Shown piece after piece: positions 1 to 8,121 of a stretch of DNA of 31,952 nt. Within the stretch, counting starts at the first letter, position 1, and the number at the start of each line of letters is the position of its first letter. The notes beneath the pieces are model-generated. The model made no database searches, was not told the origin of the DNA, and saw only the letters and a list, made by a program, of their open reading frames with translations. The stretch lies in assembly GCA_003354055.1 (NCBI GenBank), contig PIVQ01000016.1:1-31952 (forward strand), read 5' to 3'. This stretch comes from Desulfobacteraceae bacterium. GTDB taxonomy: Bacteria > Desulfobacterota > Desulfobacteria > Desulfobacterales > Desulfobacteraceae. Made by a program: the position numbers and the translations under genes.

Positions 1-100
1 TATCCTTAGCTTTAAAATAACCGTTATCCAGCCAGAATGAATACCATTTTTCTTCGATACCTTTTGGCTCATATCCTTTATCCAGAGAATCCGAACCCAT
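1..100 (-). CDS. valS: Valyl-tRNA synthetase, N-terminal fragment (cut by window edge)
   Basis: Only the first 33 codons are inside the window. The reading frame runs from an ATG at 98-100 towards position 1. The visible residues include the pattern YEPKGIEEKWYSFW followed by an NGYFKA segment, which matches the start of class I valyl-tRNA synthetases, where the N-terminus leads into the Rossmann fold. A GAGGAG ribosome binding site lies 6 bases upstream. The enzyme charges tRNA-Val in the cytoplasm. It lies downstream of the acidic protein gene (187-573) on the same strand, probably in one transcript. The HIGH and KMSKS motifs lie outside the window, so the family call rests on the N-terminal signature alone. 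Confidence 0.85.
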   Translation of the reverse strand, partial: MGSDSLDKGYEPKGIEEKWYSFWLDNGYFKAKD

Positions 101-186
101 AATATTACTCCTCAAACCCGTATTAATGAAAAATGGGGATTGTATCAATCCCCATAACCGTATTTACTGTAATGACGAACTTTTAT

Positions 187-573
187 TCAGCTTTTACCGA
201 TGTCATCAAGGTCCTTTTGCAATGCTTCCTTGATTTCAGCAATTTCCTTTTGAATGACTTTCTCCATGACTTCAAAGAGAATCTTTTCAATAGTCTTAGA
301 AAATTTCTTTTCAATAACCCGCTCCAAGGCATCTTCCAACTGAGTCTGGGTAACGTCAGGGACATCCGCGTCATCCATTGGGATGACGTCAGTCTCATCT
401 GCTTCACCAGGCCCGGCCACCATCATCTCATCAGGAAGGTCCTCTTCCCCGGATGCATCGAGGCCGGTATCAATATCCGTGAGTTCAATTATTTCCTGGT
501 CTGCATCTTCCGATGATTCCTCTCCAACCACCTGGGTCAGTTCGATAATATCATCATCATTGTCTTGAACCAT
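187..573 (-). CDS. Acidic protein with duplicated IIELT motif and C-terminal coiled coil
   Basis: This is a 128-residue protein I cannot assign to a named family. The first 75 residues are strongly acidic and low in complexity. The motif IIELT occurs twice, at residues 9-13 and 28-32, each in an acidic setting. From about residue 77 to the end the sequence changes to an amphipathic, heptad-like helix rich in Glu, Lys, Ile and Leu, probably a coiled coil. There is no signal peptide or membrane segment, so it is probably cytoplasmic. A GAGGAA ribosome binding site precedes the ATG. It is the first gene after a good sigma70-like promoter (630-658) and is followed by valS. The layout (disordered acidic arm plus helix) suggests a protein-interaction role, but that is inference. 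Confidence 0.75.
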   Translation of the reverse strand: MVQDNDDDIIELTQVVGEESSEDADQEIIELTDIDTGLDASGEEDLPDEMMVAGPGEADETDVIPMDDADVPDVTQTQLEDALERVIEKKFSKTIEKILFEVMEKVIQKEIAEIKEALQKDLDDIGKS

Positions 574-629
574 ATATTCCTCACTATTATCCGTCGTAAG
601 CCTTGATACGCCATAGTCTATGGAAACGA

Positions 630-658
630 AAAATATCAGAGAGAAGGAAAAGTGTCAA
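630..658 (-). promoter_or_regulatory. Sigma70-like promoter for the acidic protein-valS transcript
   Basis: Read on the minus strand, a perfect TTGACA (653-658) is followed by a 17-base spacer and TATTTT (630-635, four of six consensus matches). It lies about 57 bases upstream of the ATG of the acidic protein. Spacing and position are ideal for a housekeeping promoter. Confidence 0.6.
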
Positions 659-712
659 CAAATTAAACAATAGGCGTTTTTTGGAAGGCCCATTGGAATA
701 CCACAGGAAACC

Positions 713-750
713 CCAAATAAAAAAAAGCTTTCGGATAATCCGAAAGCTTG
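713..750 (-). terminator. Rho-independent terminator of tRNA-Phe
   Basis: On the minus strand an 11-bp perfect stem (AAGCTTTCGGA pairing with TCCGAAAGCTT, 725-749) closes a three-base loop and is followed by a run of T residues (724 downwards). It starts 13 bases after the encoded CCA of tRNA-Phe. The stem is symmetric, and a short T run also follows it on the plus strand. Confidence 0.85.
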
Positions 751-762
751 TTTTATATTAGG

Positions 763-838
763 TGGTGCCCAGGAACAGAATTGAACTGCTGACACGGGGA
801 TTTTCAGTCCCCTGCTCTACCGACTGAGCTACCTGGGC
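763..838 (-). tRNA. tRNA-Phe (anticodon GAA)
   Basis: A 76-base tRNA on the minus strand with a complete cloverleaf: acceptor stem GCCCAGG/CCTGGGC, D arm AGCTCAG...GAGC, anticodon stem GGGGA/TCCCC around CT-GAA-AA, T arm with TTCAATT, and an encoded 3' CCA. The anticodon GAA reads the Phe codons UUC and UUU. It has its own promoter upstream and terminator downstream, so it is a single-gene transcription unit between rsmE and the valS operon. Confidence 0.97.
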
Positions 839-857
839 ACATCAAACAACGGAAGTG

Positions 858-886
858 TATATATGTCTTTTGGCAGATGAAGTCAA
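858..886 (-). promoter_or_regulatory. Promoter of tRNA-Phe
   Basis: On the minus strand TTGACT (881-886) is followed by exactly 17 bases and TATATA (858-863). The predicted transcription start falls about 10-14 bases before the mature tRNA 5' end at 838. The promoter sits in the short gap after rsmE ends. Confidence 0.65.
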
Positions 887-919
887 GGGGAAAATGAGTT
901 TTCAATTAAGAAATCTGCC

Positions 920-1663
920 CTAATTTCCTCCCATGTCTCCAAGAATATATTGTACAAGGCCGGCAGCGGTTGAAGCCGCGGTCTCCGCCCGCAAAATCCT
1001 GGGTCCCAATGAATAAGAAACAAAGCCTTGGGCCTCAGCCTTTAGGATCTCACTTTCAGAGAAACCGCCTTCCGGGCCTATGAGCACGATGGCCTGCTGC
1101 CCTTTATCTTTTTTATCTCCTAACCGGCCCAGAGGGCAACTTGCCTCTTCCCAGAAGGCAATTTTATGGTCAAACGCTTCTGCCAGCGCCAAAACCTCTC
1201 CAAACTCCATTGGTGGCAGGATATCAACCAGACAGCTTCTCCGGCATTGTTTCAGTGATTCCCTGGCAATGGTTTCCCAGCGTTCCATACGGCGGGATAT
1301 TTTTTTTGAATTCGGACTGGGTACAGACCGGCTGGAAGAGAAAGGAATCCACCGGGATACGCCCAATTGAGTAAGCTGCTTAATCACCCCATCCATCTTT
1401 TTATCCTTTAGCATGGCCGAACAAACCGTGAGGTGCAGATCAGACTCGGTTTTAGATTGTTTTTCTTCAACAACAGAGACTTGAACCCGGTCCGGGCTGA
1501 TGGTTTCAATTTTTCCGGTATAATCCCTGCCCCTGCCATCGGTCATGGCAACAGGGTCTCCGGGCTTTAGCCGCAGTACCCGCCCCATGTGCCTGGCATC
1601 CTGGCCTGAGATCACAACCAAGCCATCCTGGGACTCTTTTAAATCAATCAAAAATTTCTGCAT
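920..1663 (-). CDS. rsmE: 16S rRNA (uracil-1498-N3)-methyltransferase RsmE
   Basis: This 247-residue protein has the length and motifs of RsmE, a SPOUT-class (alpha/beta-knot) methyltransferase that uses S-adenosylmethionine to make m3U1498 in the decoding region of 16S rRNA. The N-terminal PUA-like RNA-binding part includes QDARHMGRVLR at 21-31. The knot is marked by IGPEGGF at 195-201 and LGPRILRAETA at 219-229, the S-adenosylmethionine-binding loops. It is transcribed away from maf, with a 147-base AT-rich gap between the two starts. No good ribosome binding site is visible before the ATG at 1663; the start is chosen because the N-terminus MQKFLI aligns with the family. Confidence 0.95.
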   Translation of the reverse strand: MQKFLIDLKESQDGLVVISGQDARHMGRVLRLKPGDPVAMTDGRGRDYTGKIETISPDRVQVSVVEEKQSKTESDLHLTVCSAMLKDKKMDGVIKQLTQLGVSRWIPFSSSRSVPSPNSKKISRRMERWETIARESLKQCRRSCLVDILPPMEFGEVLALAEAFDHKIAFWEEASCPLGRLGDKKDKGQQAIVLIGPEGGFSESEILKAEAQGFVSYSLGPRILRAETAASTAAGLVQYILGDMGGN

Positions 1664-1810
1664 AAATAATTAAGACGCTTTCACTAAAAATTACAATTTT
1701 CATCAATAATGCATTTTTTTTAATAGAAAAACAAATCTCATTGTAAATTACGCATATCCATCTGCATGAGCTACTGTTTTTCATAACAATTTTATGATAA
1801 AAAGAGGGCC

Positions 1811-2404
1811 ATGAATCAAATTAACCATGAAAAAATTATTCTTGCATCTCAATCCCCACGGAGAAAAGAGCTACTTGCCCGGGCAGGTATCAACTTTGAC
1901 ATCGTGGTTGCGGATATTGATGAGGAAGCCCTTCCCTATGAGGCAAATCCCGGTGCATATGCCAATACCCTGTCGAGATTGAAGGCAGAACATATTGCCA
2001 AAAGGCATCCCAGTGCCTGGACGATCGGGGCAGATACCATTGTAGTGGTGGACAATCTCATCCTCGGAAAACCCAAAGGCTATGATGGTGCTGTCAAAAT
2101 GCTCTCATCTCTGAACAACAGAACCCATTCGGTGTTTACCGGATTTACAATAACAAATCCTTCCAGAGAGATCTCAATATCAAAATCAGTGGAGACCCGG
2201 GTGGTCTTTAAGCATTTATCCCCTGAGGAGATCAACTGGTATGCGGCAACTGACGAGCCCTATGATAAAGCAGGTGCCTATGGTATCCAGGGAATCGGCG
2301 CATTTATGGTAAAAGAGATTTTTGGCTCCTACTCCAATGTGGTGGGGCTTCCTGTATGTGAAATCATAGAAACCCTGACCCGGCTTAAGGTCATTAAATT
2401 TTAA
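1811..2404 (+). CDS. maf: Maf-family nucleoside triphosphate pyrophosphatase
   Basis: A 197-residue Maf/Ham1-fold enzyme that hydrolyses nucleoside triphosphates to the monophosphate and pyrophosphate; members act on dTTP/UTP or on modified nucleotides and serve house-cleaning and septation-linked roles. Diagnostic motifs are LASQSPRRKELL at 11-22 (substrate loop), GADTIVVV at 73-80 with the metal/catalytic Asp75, LGKP near 85-88, and YGIQG and SYSNVVGLP near the C-terminus. The Tyr-Gly-Ile-Gln-Gly segment fits the dTTP/UTP (YhdE-like) subgroup. A GAGGG ribosome binding site lies very close to the ATG. It is the first gene of a plus-strand run with yggS and queH. Confidence 0.93.
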   Translation: MNQINHEKIILASQSPRRKELLARAGINFDIVVADIDEEALPYEANPGAYANTLSRLKAEHIAKRHPSAWTIGADTIVVVDNLILGKPKGYDGAVKMLSSLNNRTHSVFTGFTITNPSREISISKSVETRVVFKHLSPEEINWYAATDEPYDKAGAYGIQGIGAFMVKEIFGSYSNVVGLPVCEIIETLTRLKVIKF

Positions 2405-2409
2405 GAATA

Positions 2410-2437
2410 CACAATTTAGGAATTCACAATTTAAGGA
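2410..2437 (+). repeat. Short tandem repeat carrying the yggS ribosome binding site
   Basis: CACAATTTAGGA (2410-2421) is repeated with one inserted base as CACAATTTAAGGA (2425-2437). The unit is about 15-16 bases and falls between the maf stop and yggS start. The second copy supplies the AAGGA Shine-Dalgarno sequence for yggS; the first holds a duplicate AGGA too far upstream to be used. Confidence 0.7.
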
Positions 2438-2446
2438 CACTTATTC

Positions 2447-3136
2447 ATGCAGATAAAAAACAATCTAACGCAAATACAATCCCGGATCCGGCAGACGGCA
2501 ATCGACTGCGGCCGCAATCCTGAAGAGATTAATCTCATCGGTGTCAGTAAACGCAAACCTGAAAATCTTATCCGGGAGGCCATAGAGGCTGGTCACAGAG
2601 ACTTTGGTGAAAATTATATCCAGGAGGCCATGGATAAAATCGATTCTCTGGGCAAAGACTCTGCCCGCTGGCATTTTATCGGCCATCTCCAGTCCAACAA
2701 GGCAAAGTTTGCCGTTAAATACTTTGACCTCATCCATACCGTAGACAAATTAAAGCTTGCAAAAGAAATCAACAAACAGGCTAAAAAAATCGGAAAAACT
2801 CAAGGTATTCTCCTTCAGATCAATATTGCAGGAGAAGAAACCAAATCCGGGGCCCAAGCCGGACAGGTACTTGATCTGGTCAGAGAAATCAGCCAATTGG
2901 ATCATATATCCCTGCGAGGGCTCATGTGCATGCCGCCCTTTTTTGCCGATCCCGAGGAAGCCAGGGGTTACTTTAGAGCCGTTAAAACCATCAGCCTGGA
3001 AATCAGCGATGCGAATCTTGCCCGCGTTGAAATGGAACATCTGTCCATGGGCATGAGCAATGATTTTGCCGTGGCCATAGAAGAAGGCGCGACCCTCGTC
3101 AGAGTTGGTACTGCAATTTTCGGGAGCCGCGATTGA
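2447..3136 (+). CDS. yggS: YggS/PROSC-family pyridoxal-phosphate homeostasis protein
   Basis: This 229-residue protein has the single TIM-barrel fold (alanine-racemase N-domain type) of the YggS/PLPBP family, which binds PLP and helps keep the free vitamin B6 pool in balance without known catalysis. The PLP lysine is Lys35 in LIGVSKRKP. DFGENYIQEA and WHFIGHLQSNKAK, both nearly invariant in the family, follow, and MGMSNDF plus VRVGTAIFG form the phosphate-binding end. It sits 42 bases after maf, and its stop overlaps the queH start, so the three genes probably share an mRNA. AAGGA lies 9 bases upstream of the ATG. Confidence 0.95.
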   Translation: MQIKNNLTQIQSRIRQTAIDCGRNPEEINLIGVSKRKPENLIREAIEAGHRDFGENYIQEAMDKIDSLGKDSARWHFIGHLQSNKAKFAVKYFDLIHTVDKLKLAKEINKQAKKIGKTQGILLQINIAGEETKSGAQAGQVLDLVREISQLDHISLRGLMCMPPFFADPEEARGYFRAVKTISLEISDANLARVEMEHLSMGMSNDFAVAIEEGATLVRVGTAIFGSRD

Positions 3137-3666
3137 AACTATTACTTCATACCTGCTGCGGTCCGTGTACTATCTACCCTTTAGAAGTACTGCGACAGAA
3201 GGATATGGATGTGATGGGATTTTTCTATCGCCACAATATCCACCCCTTTACCGAATGCATGAAAAGGGAAGAGACCTTAAGAGAATATGCAGATCTTATG
3301 GATTTGAAAATGATCTGGCAACAGGGATATGAACTGGAGGAATTCTTAAGGGCTGTGGCATTCAGGGAAAAGGACAGATGCCGGTATTGCTACCATGCCC
3401 GCCTAAAAGCCACCGCCCTGGTGGCTAAAAAAGGAAAATTCGATGGATTTTCAACCACACTGCTCTACAGCAAATTCCAGAACCACCAGCGCATTATTGA
3501 GACCGGCGAGGCTTTAGGCAAGCAATACGGGTTAAAATTTTTCTACCATGATTTCAGGGAAGGATGGAAACAGGGAATTAACATCTCCAAAGAACGGGGG
3601 ATGTACAGACAACCCTATTGCGGATGCATCTACAGCGAGAAAGACAGGTATTATAAAGAAAAATAG
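3133..3666 (+). CDS. queH: Epoxyqueuosine reductase QueH
   Basis: A 177-residue member of the QueH (former DUF208) family, which reduces epoxyqueuosine to queuosine in tRNA as the non-cobalamin alternative to QueG. The cysteine pattern fits the family: CCGPC at 8-12, Cys83-x2-Cys86 and Cys163-x-Cys165, which together can hold the iron-sulfur cluster and metal site. The start is a TTG at 3133 that overlaps the yggS stop as TTGA, implying translational coupling; the encoded MKLLLHTCCGPC matches the usual QueH N-terminus, so the unusual start is well supported. It ends 11 bases from the convergent PilB-like gene, with no hairpin between. Confidence 0.93.
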   Translation: MKLLLHTCCGPCTIYPLEVLRQKDMDVMGFFYRHNIHPFTECMKREETLREYADLMDLKMIWQQGYELEEFLRAVAFREKDRCRYCYHARLKATALVAKKGKFDGFSTTLLYSKFQNHQRIIETGEALGKQYGLKFFYHDFREGWKQGINISKERGMYRQPYCGCIYSEKDRYYKEK

Positions 3667-3677
3667 TCTTTCTTGAT

Positions 3678-5903
3678 CTAATTAGGCGTTTTTTTTCGGC
3701 GCATCTGATTGTGAATACTCACTATTTTCTTGTCAGCCTCATGGAGACGGTCTGCCAGTACGGAAAAAAGATGTTTGGCCACTTCAGGATATTTCTCAAT
3801 AATTTCACCCAGTTTATCTCCGGGGAAGCGTTTAAGCTTGCACCGCCCCTTTGAAACAATGGAGGCGGATCTGGCATCGCCGGTAATGGCGGCCATTTCC
3901 CCGAAATATTCTCCGGGCTGGGTGATTTCGGCGATCATTTTCCCGCCTTTGACCACATAAACCGCCCCCTGGACCAGCTTGAAAAAATCTATGTCTGTAT
4001 TGCCTTCCCGGATAATCACATCCTTGTCTTCATAGCTTTCCACATCAGGATTCACCAGATAGGCAGGCAGAGCTTCTTTGGTTATAGTGGTTTTCTTAAG
4101 AACCTCCTCAAGAGATGTTTCTTTAGATTTTATCTTAACAATACCGGCATCTCTCAGCGTGAGCATTCCTTCGGAGACAGCTACTTTACGCAGTTGATCC
4201 TCCCCAACTTCTGCTGAAATGGCTTTACCCACCTCATCGGTAACCTCCATGAGTTCATAAAGCCCTACCCGCCCCTTATATCCCGTTCCATTACAATGGG
4301 GACATCCTTTGGGGCCATAGATCTTCACCTCGCCAATATCGTCTTTTGCAAATCCGTGAAACTCAAGATCTTCGGGATTATGTCCTGTAACCAACTCTTT
4401 GCATTCCGGGCAGAGGCGGCGCGTCAGGCGCTGGGACAAGACCATGGTTACTGAGGATGCCAGCATATAAGCGGGAATGCCGATATCAGCCAGACGACCG
4501 ATGGTGGAGGGGCAATCATTGGTATGGAGGGTTGCGAAAACCAGATGACCTGTCATGGCAGCCTTGATCGCAATCTCGGCCGTATCAATATCACGGATCT
4601 CGCCCACCATGATGATGTCCGGATCCTGACGGAGAAATGCTTTGAGGGCAGCGGCATAGGTCATGCCCACTGATTCTTTCACAGGTACCTGGTTAATGCC
4701 CTTAAAGTTGAACTCCACCGGATCTTCTGCTGTCAGGATTTTTATGTCATCCTTGTTCAGCCGGTTCAGAATGGAATAAAGGGTCGTGGTTTTACCGGAA
4801 CCCGTAGGCCCTGTGACCAGCAAAAGCCCATATGGTCTACTAATACAGCGTTTGAGTATGCCATAAGTACTGGCCTCAAATCCCAAATGAGTCAGATCAA
4901 CGCTTAAGGCACTCTGATCCAGGATTCGCATGACGATGCTTTCCCCGAACAGGGTTGGCAGGCTTGACACCCTGAAATCCACTGATTTCTTCTTGCCGAA
5001 CCGAAGCTTAATACGCCCATCCTGAGGCACACGACGCTCAGCTATATCCAGGGATGCCAGAATTTTTATTCTGGAGATTACGGCGTTTTTTATCGATAGG
5101 GGCAAATTCATGGCCTTGTACATGCCACCGTCCAGACGATAGCGAACCTGGAAAGATTTCTCAAAGGGCTCGATGTGGATATCCGACACCCCGTCATTGA
5201 TGGCTTTGGTTAGTATTCCGTTGACCAGCTTGATGATGGGGGCATCCGATGCCATGAACTCATCCGGGGCGTCGTCCATGTCGGCAACACCCACCTCAAT
5301 CTCCTCGGCAGCCTCGGATACCAGGGATCCGAAGTCATCTACCGAAGTGACGGGCTCGTCGTCTTCCGCGTCCTCTTCAAAATGTAGAAAACTTTTATAC
5401 TCATCATCGGAGATTTTATAGAAATCCCGATAGGCCTGGATAATTTCGCTTTCCGTAGAGACAAAGACCTTGATATTTTTCCCGGTCTTCTTCTGCAGTT
5501 CTTCCACCATCTCGGTGTCTGTGGGCTCGGCCATGGTGACGGACAGATCGTCACCCGAAAGGCCCAGAGGAAAAACCAAATCGGTTTTAGCTATTTCATA
5601 AGGCAGGGCTTCTATGGCATCAGGGTCTGCCTTGATCTCTGAAAACTTTTTAACGTTGTAATTATAGAGACGCCCTAAGACATTGATAATGGTATCCGGA
5701 TCAATATACCCCTTGTTCAGGAGAATACTGCTCAACCTCTCCTGCGTCTTTTTATGGGTATCCAGGGCTTCGTTAAGCTGCATACTGGTGATCTGTCCTT
5801 CTTTGGACAGAATTTCACCGATCTTTGTCTTGCCCGCCCCAGACTGGTCTTTGATGGTGGACTTCAGACTGGAGGTAGGTTTTCCCTTTGCACCTTTGGC
5901 CAT
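3678..5903 (-). CDS. PilB/GspE-type secretion ATPase fused to a C-terminal cyclic-nucleotide-binding domain
   Basis: A 741-residue hexameric-type motor ATPase of type IV pilus or type II secretion systems. Residues about 25-165 form an N-terminal MshEN/T2SSE-N domain, a class that in relatives can bind c-di-GMP. An acidic linker (about 170-215) leads into the ATPase: Walker A GPTGSGKT at 365-372, Walker B DPDIIMVGE at 427-435, His box near 453-463, and a CPEC...CPHC zinc site at 498-501 and 534-537. Canonical PilB/GspE proteins end near residue 600. Here about 120 more residues form a CAP_ED-like domain, with GEMAAITGDARSAS at 668-681 matching the phosphate-binding cassette and Arg678 in the cNMP-phosphate position. 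It is the last of three same-strand genes; no pilin or secretin gene is nearby, so its machine is unknown. Confidence 0.9.
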   Translation of the reverse strand: MAKGAKGKPTSSLKSTIKDQSGAGKTKIGEILSKEGQITSMQLNEALDTHKKTQERLSSILLNKGYIDPDTIINVLGRLYNYNVKKFSEIKADPDAIEALPYEIAKTDLVFPLGLSGDDLSVTMAEPTDTEMVEELQKKTGKNIKVFVSTESEIIQAYRDFYKISDDEYKSFLHFEEDAEDDEPVTSVDDFGSLVSEAAEEIEVGVADMDDAPDEFMASDAPIIKLVNGILTKAINDGVSDIHIEPFEKSFQVRYRLDGGMYKAMNLPLSIKNAVISRIKILASLDIAERRVPQDGRIKLRFGKKKSVDFRVSSLPTLFGESIVMRILDQSALSVDLTHLGFEASTYGILKRCISRPYGLLLVTGPTGSGKTTTLYSILNRLNKDDIKILTAEDPVEFNFKGINQVPVKESVGMTYAAALKAFLRQDPDIIMVGEIRDIDTAEIAIKAAMTGHLVFATLHTNDCPSTIGRLADIGIPAYMLASSVTMVLSQRLTRRLCPECKELVTGHNPEDLEFHGFAKDDIGEVKIYGPKGCPHCNGTGYKGRVGLYELMEVTDEVGKAISAEVGEDQLRKVAVSEGMLTLRDAGIVKIKSKETSLEEVLKKTTITKEALPAYLVNPDVESYEDKDVIIREGNTDIDFFKLVQGAVYVVKGGKMIAEITQPGEYFGEMAAITGDARSASIVSKGRCKLKRFPGDKLGEIIEKYPEVAKHLFSVLADRLHEADKKIVSIHNQMRRKKTPN

Positions 5904-5935
5904 TTATTTTCCTGATGTGCCTAGTTTAGATGAAT

Positions 5936-6160
5936 TTATTGATTTTCAGGCTTTTTATAATTCTTAAACACCCGGATTCCACCGGCCAGAATCAGGAGAC
6001 TGCCTAAAGTATAAAAACAGAATTTTACGATACCGATTTTATTTGCGAAAAATTCTATGGCTTCCACTTCGGGCATTACCTCCGGTATCCTGAAAAAGAC
6101 CCCGATACCCACGGCAACTAAAACAATTCCATAATAAAATGTAAATGTACGTTTGTCCAT
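5936..6160 (-). CDS. Small membrane protein, two transmembrane helices
   Basis: A 74-residue protein I do not recognise. Two hydrophobic segments, about residues 8-23 and 46-63, are joined by an acidic loop containing PEVMPEVEAIEF. The C-terminus is basic (KNYKKPENQ). The N-terminus starts MDKRTF, so both ends are likely cytoplasmic, giving a helical hairpin. It begins 4 bases after the stop of the ABC-F gene and ends 32 bases before the PilB-like ATPase, on the same strand, so the three are probably co-transcribed. An AAGGTG sequence lies within the end of the upstream gene. A role linked to either neighbour is possible but unproven. Confidence 0.7.
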   Translation of the reverse strand: MDKRTFTFYYGIVLVAVGIGVFFRIPEVMPEVEAIEFFANKIGIVKFCFYTLGSLLILAGGIRVFKNYKKPENQ

Positions 6161-6164
6161 CTAA

Positions 6165-8021
6165 TTAACACCTTTCCATATCTGACAATTGTTTATCAAA
6201 CTTTTTCTTGATGACCTCTGCCCTGTCGCTTTTTTTCTCCAGACTTTCAAACAGAGTTTCCACATCCGCCTCAAGCCCTGCCAGTTCTTTTGACAGGGTC
6301 TGAATTTTTTGCCCGTCCTGATTGGTTGAAGCATCAAGAAGGGCCTGGTTCACATCTTTTATTTTTTCTTCTTTTTCCTCAATTTCATCCTCAATTTTCG
6401 TAATTTGCTTATTAAGGGGATTCAATTCTTTGGAGCGGACGGTAATAATCTCTGACTTTTTCTTGCGTAATTCCTTTTTGGACAGGGTATTTGGTCCGGC
6501 GTTTTTTACCGGTTCCAGGGATTCAACCTTAGGCACTTCATCCTCCCACCCTTCTTTTTCCAGAAATTCCTGATAGGTGCCTTCAAATATTGAGATCCCG
6601 TCCTCCTTGAACACAACCAAACGTGTGGCCAGTGCATGGAGAAACATTTCATTATGGGTAACCAGCACCACAGCACCCTCAAAATAGTTCAGCGCTGCCA
6701 CAAAGGCATCACAGGCCTCTATATCCAAATGGTTGGACGGCTCATCCAGTATCAGGAGGTTCAACGGCCGGATCAGAAGTTTTCCCAGCATCACCCTGGC
6801 CTTTTCACCACCTGACAACACTGAGATTTTTTTCAAGGCCGAATCCTGCTCAAACATCATTGCCCCGCAGATGTTCCTGGCTGCCTGACGATCTATATCC
6901 GGAACGGAATGGAGCAATTCCTCTTCAACGGTGAACACAGGATTCAGGGACTGGACATTTGTCTGTTCAAAGTAACCATGGACGACACCGGGATTGGGTT
7001 TAACCCCGCCATTGTGCGGCTCCATGCTCTGATTGAGCAGCTTTAAAAGGGTAGTTTTCCCCTTGCCGTTCTTACCGATCACCGCAACCCGGTCTTCGGG
7101 ATATACCGTCAGGGAAAAATCCCGGATTAACGGTTTGTCTTTCTCCCATCCAAAAGTCAGTTCTTCGGCGGTGAGCATCTGTTTCCCCGTAAAAGGCAGG
7201 GTGTTGAATGTAAACTCCAGGTTTTTGAGTTCTGCCAGTTTGTCCTTGTTATCGAGTTTGGAAAGAGTTTTTATCCGGGACTGGACCATATTGGCCAGCC
7301 TGGCTTTTGCCCTGAACCTGGTAATAAATTGTTCTATTTCTTTTTTACGTTTGGCCTCATTCTGCCGGGTTTTTTCATAAATTTCTTCATCTTGAGCCAC
7401 CTGGAGATAATATTTGGCAGTTTCCCCTTTAATTTTGCGCATCTTCCTTCGGTGAATCCCGACGATATGGGTGACCACATTATCCATGAATCCCCGGTCA
7501 TGGGTCACCAGCAACACCTCTCTTGGCCAGGCGATTAAAAATCTGGAAATCCACCGGATAGAAGTAATATCCAGATAGTTGGTGGGCTCATCTAAAATCA
7601 GCAGATCCGGTTCGGACACAAGCACCTTTGCCAGATTAAGCCTGACCTGGTACCCACCTGAAAACTGCATGGGATCCTTTTGCATGTCTTCATTTGAAAA
7701 TCCAAGCCCTGCAAGAATCTTCTCACCTTTCCAATAGTGATCCTGCTCATGTTCGGGAAGACCCTGCATGGCCTCCTTAATCACCGTATCCTTTTTAAAG
7801 CGGATGTGCTGGGAAAGCATTCCTATTCTGTATCCGCCGGGCACGGAGATCCGCCCTTCGTCCGGATGATCGATTCCGGCAATCATATTTAAAAGCGTGG
7901 TCTTACCATGGCCGTTGCGCCCGACCAGGCCAACCCGCTCTCCCGGGTTGATCTGCATGCCGGTCTCTTCCAGAAGCAACTGTTCCCCAAAGCCCTTGGA
8001 GATGGATTCAATATTCAGCAT
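6165..8021 (-). CDS. ABC-F family ATP-binding protein (Uup/YheS-like)
   Basis: A soluble protein of about 618 residues with two ABC ATPase domains and no membrane segment, as in ABC-F factors that act on ribosomes. Each half has a Walker A (GRNGHGKTT and GKNGKGKTT), a signature (FSGGYQVRLNLAK and LSGGEKARVMLGK) and a Walker B (LLILDEPTNYLD and LLILDEPSNHLD). Between the halves is the charged linker seen in this family, and a basic, Lys/Glu-rich coiled coil of about 80 residues ends the protein, as in YheS/Uup. The ATG at 8021 (MLNIESISKGFG) is preferred because family members start just before the first strand. An in-frame ATG at 8087 with GGGAGG only two bases upstream would add 22 residues. 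It leads the three-gene minus-strand cluster. Confidence 0.92.
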   Translation of the reverse strand: MLNIESISKGFGEQLLLEETGMQINPGERVGLVGRNGHGKTTLLNMIAGIDHPDEGRISVPGGYRIGMLSQHIRFKKDTVIKEAMQGLPEHEQDHYWKGEKILAGLGFSNEDMQKDPMQFSGGYQVRLNLAKVLVSEPDLLILDEPTNYLDITSIRWISRFLIAWPREVLLVTHDRGFMDNVVTHIVGIHRRKMRKIKGETAKYYLQVAQDEEIYEKTRQNEAKRKKEIEQFITRFRAKARLANMVQSRIKTLSKLDNKDKLAELKNLEFTFNTLPFTGKQMLTAEELTFGWEKDKPLIRDFSLTVYPEDRVAVIGKNGKGKTTLLKLLNQSMEPHNGGVKPNPGVVHGYFEQTNVQSLNPVFTVEEELLHSVPDIDRQAARNICGAMMFEQDSALKKISVLSGGEKARVMLGKLLIRPLNLLILDEPSNHLDIEACDAFVAALNYFEGAVVLVTHNEMFLHALATRLVVFKEDGISIFEGTYQEFLEKEGWEDEVPKVESLEPVKNAGPNTLSKKELRKKKSEIITVRSKELNPLNKQITKIEDEIEEKEEKIKDVNQALLDASTNQDGQKIQTLSKELAGLEADVETLFESLEKKSDRAEVIKKKFDKQLSDMERC

Positions 8022-8121
8022 TTGCCTGTCCGTTTTTTTACATTTGTCTAATTTGCCTGTAACACTTCCGTAGCTTTGCCTTCGCATCGCCTCCCGGAGT
8101 TGTTAATGAACTGGTTATCAT

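Noticed and set aside
6165..8087. ABC-F gene as a drug-export permease component
   Set aside because: There are two ATPase domains and no membrane segments, and the adjacent two-helix protein is too small to be a permease. ABC-F translation factor is the better fit.
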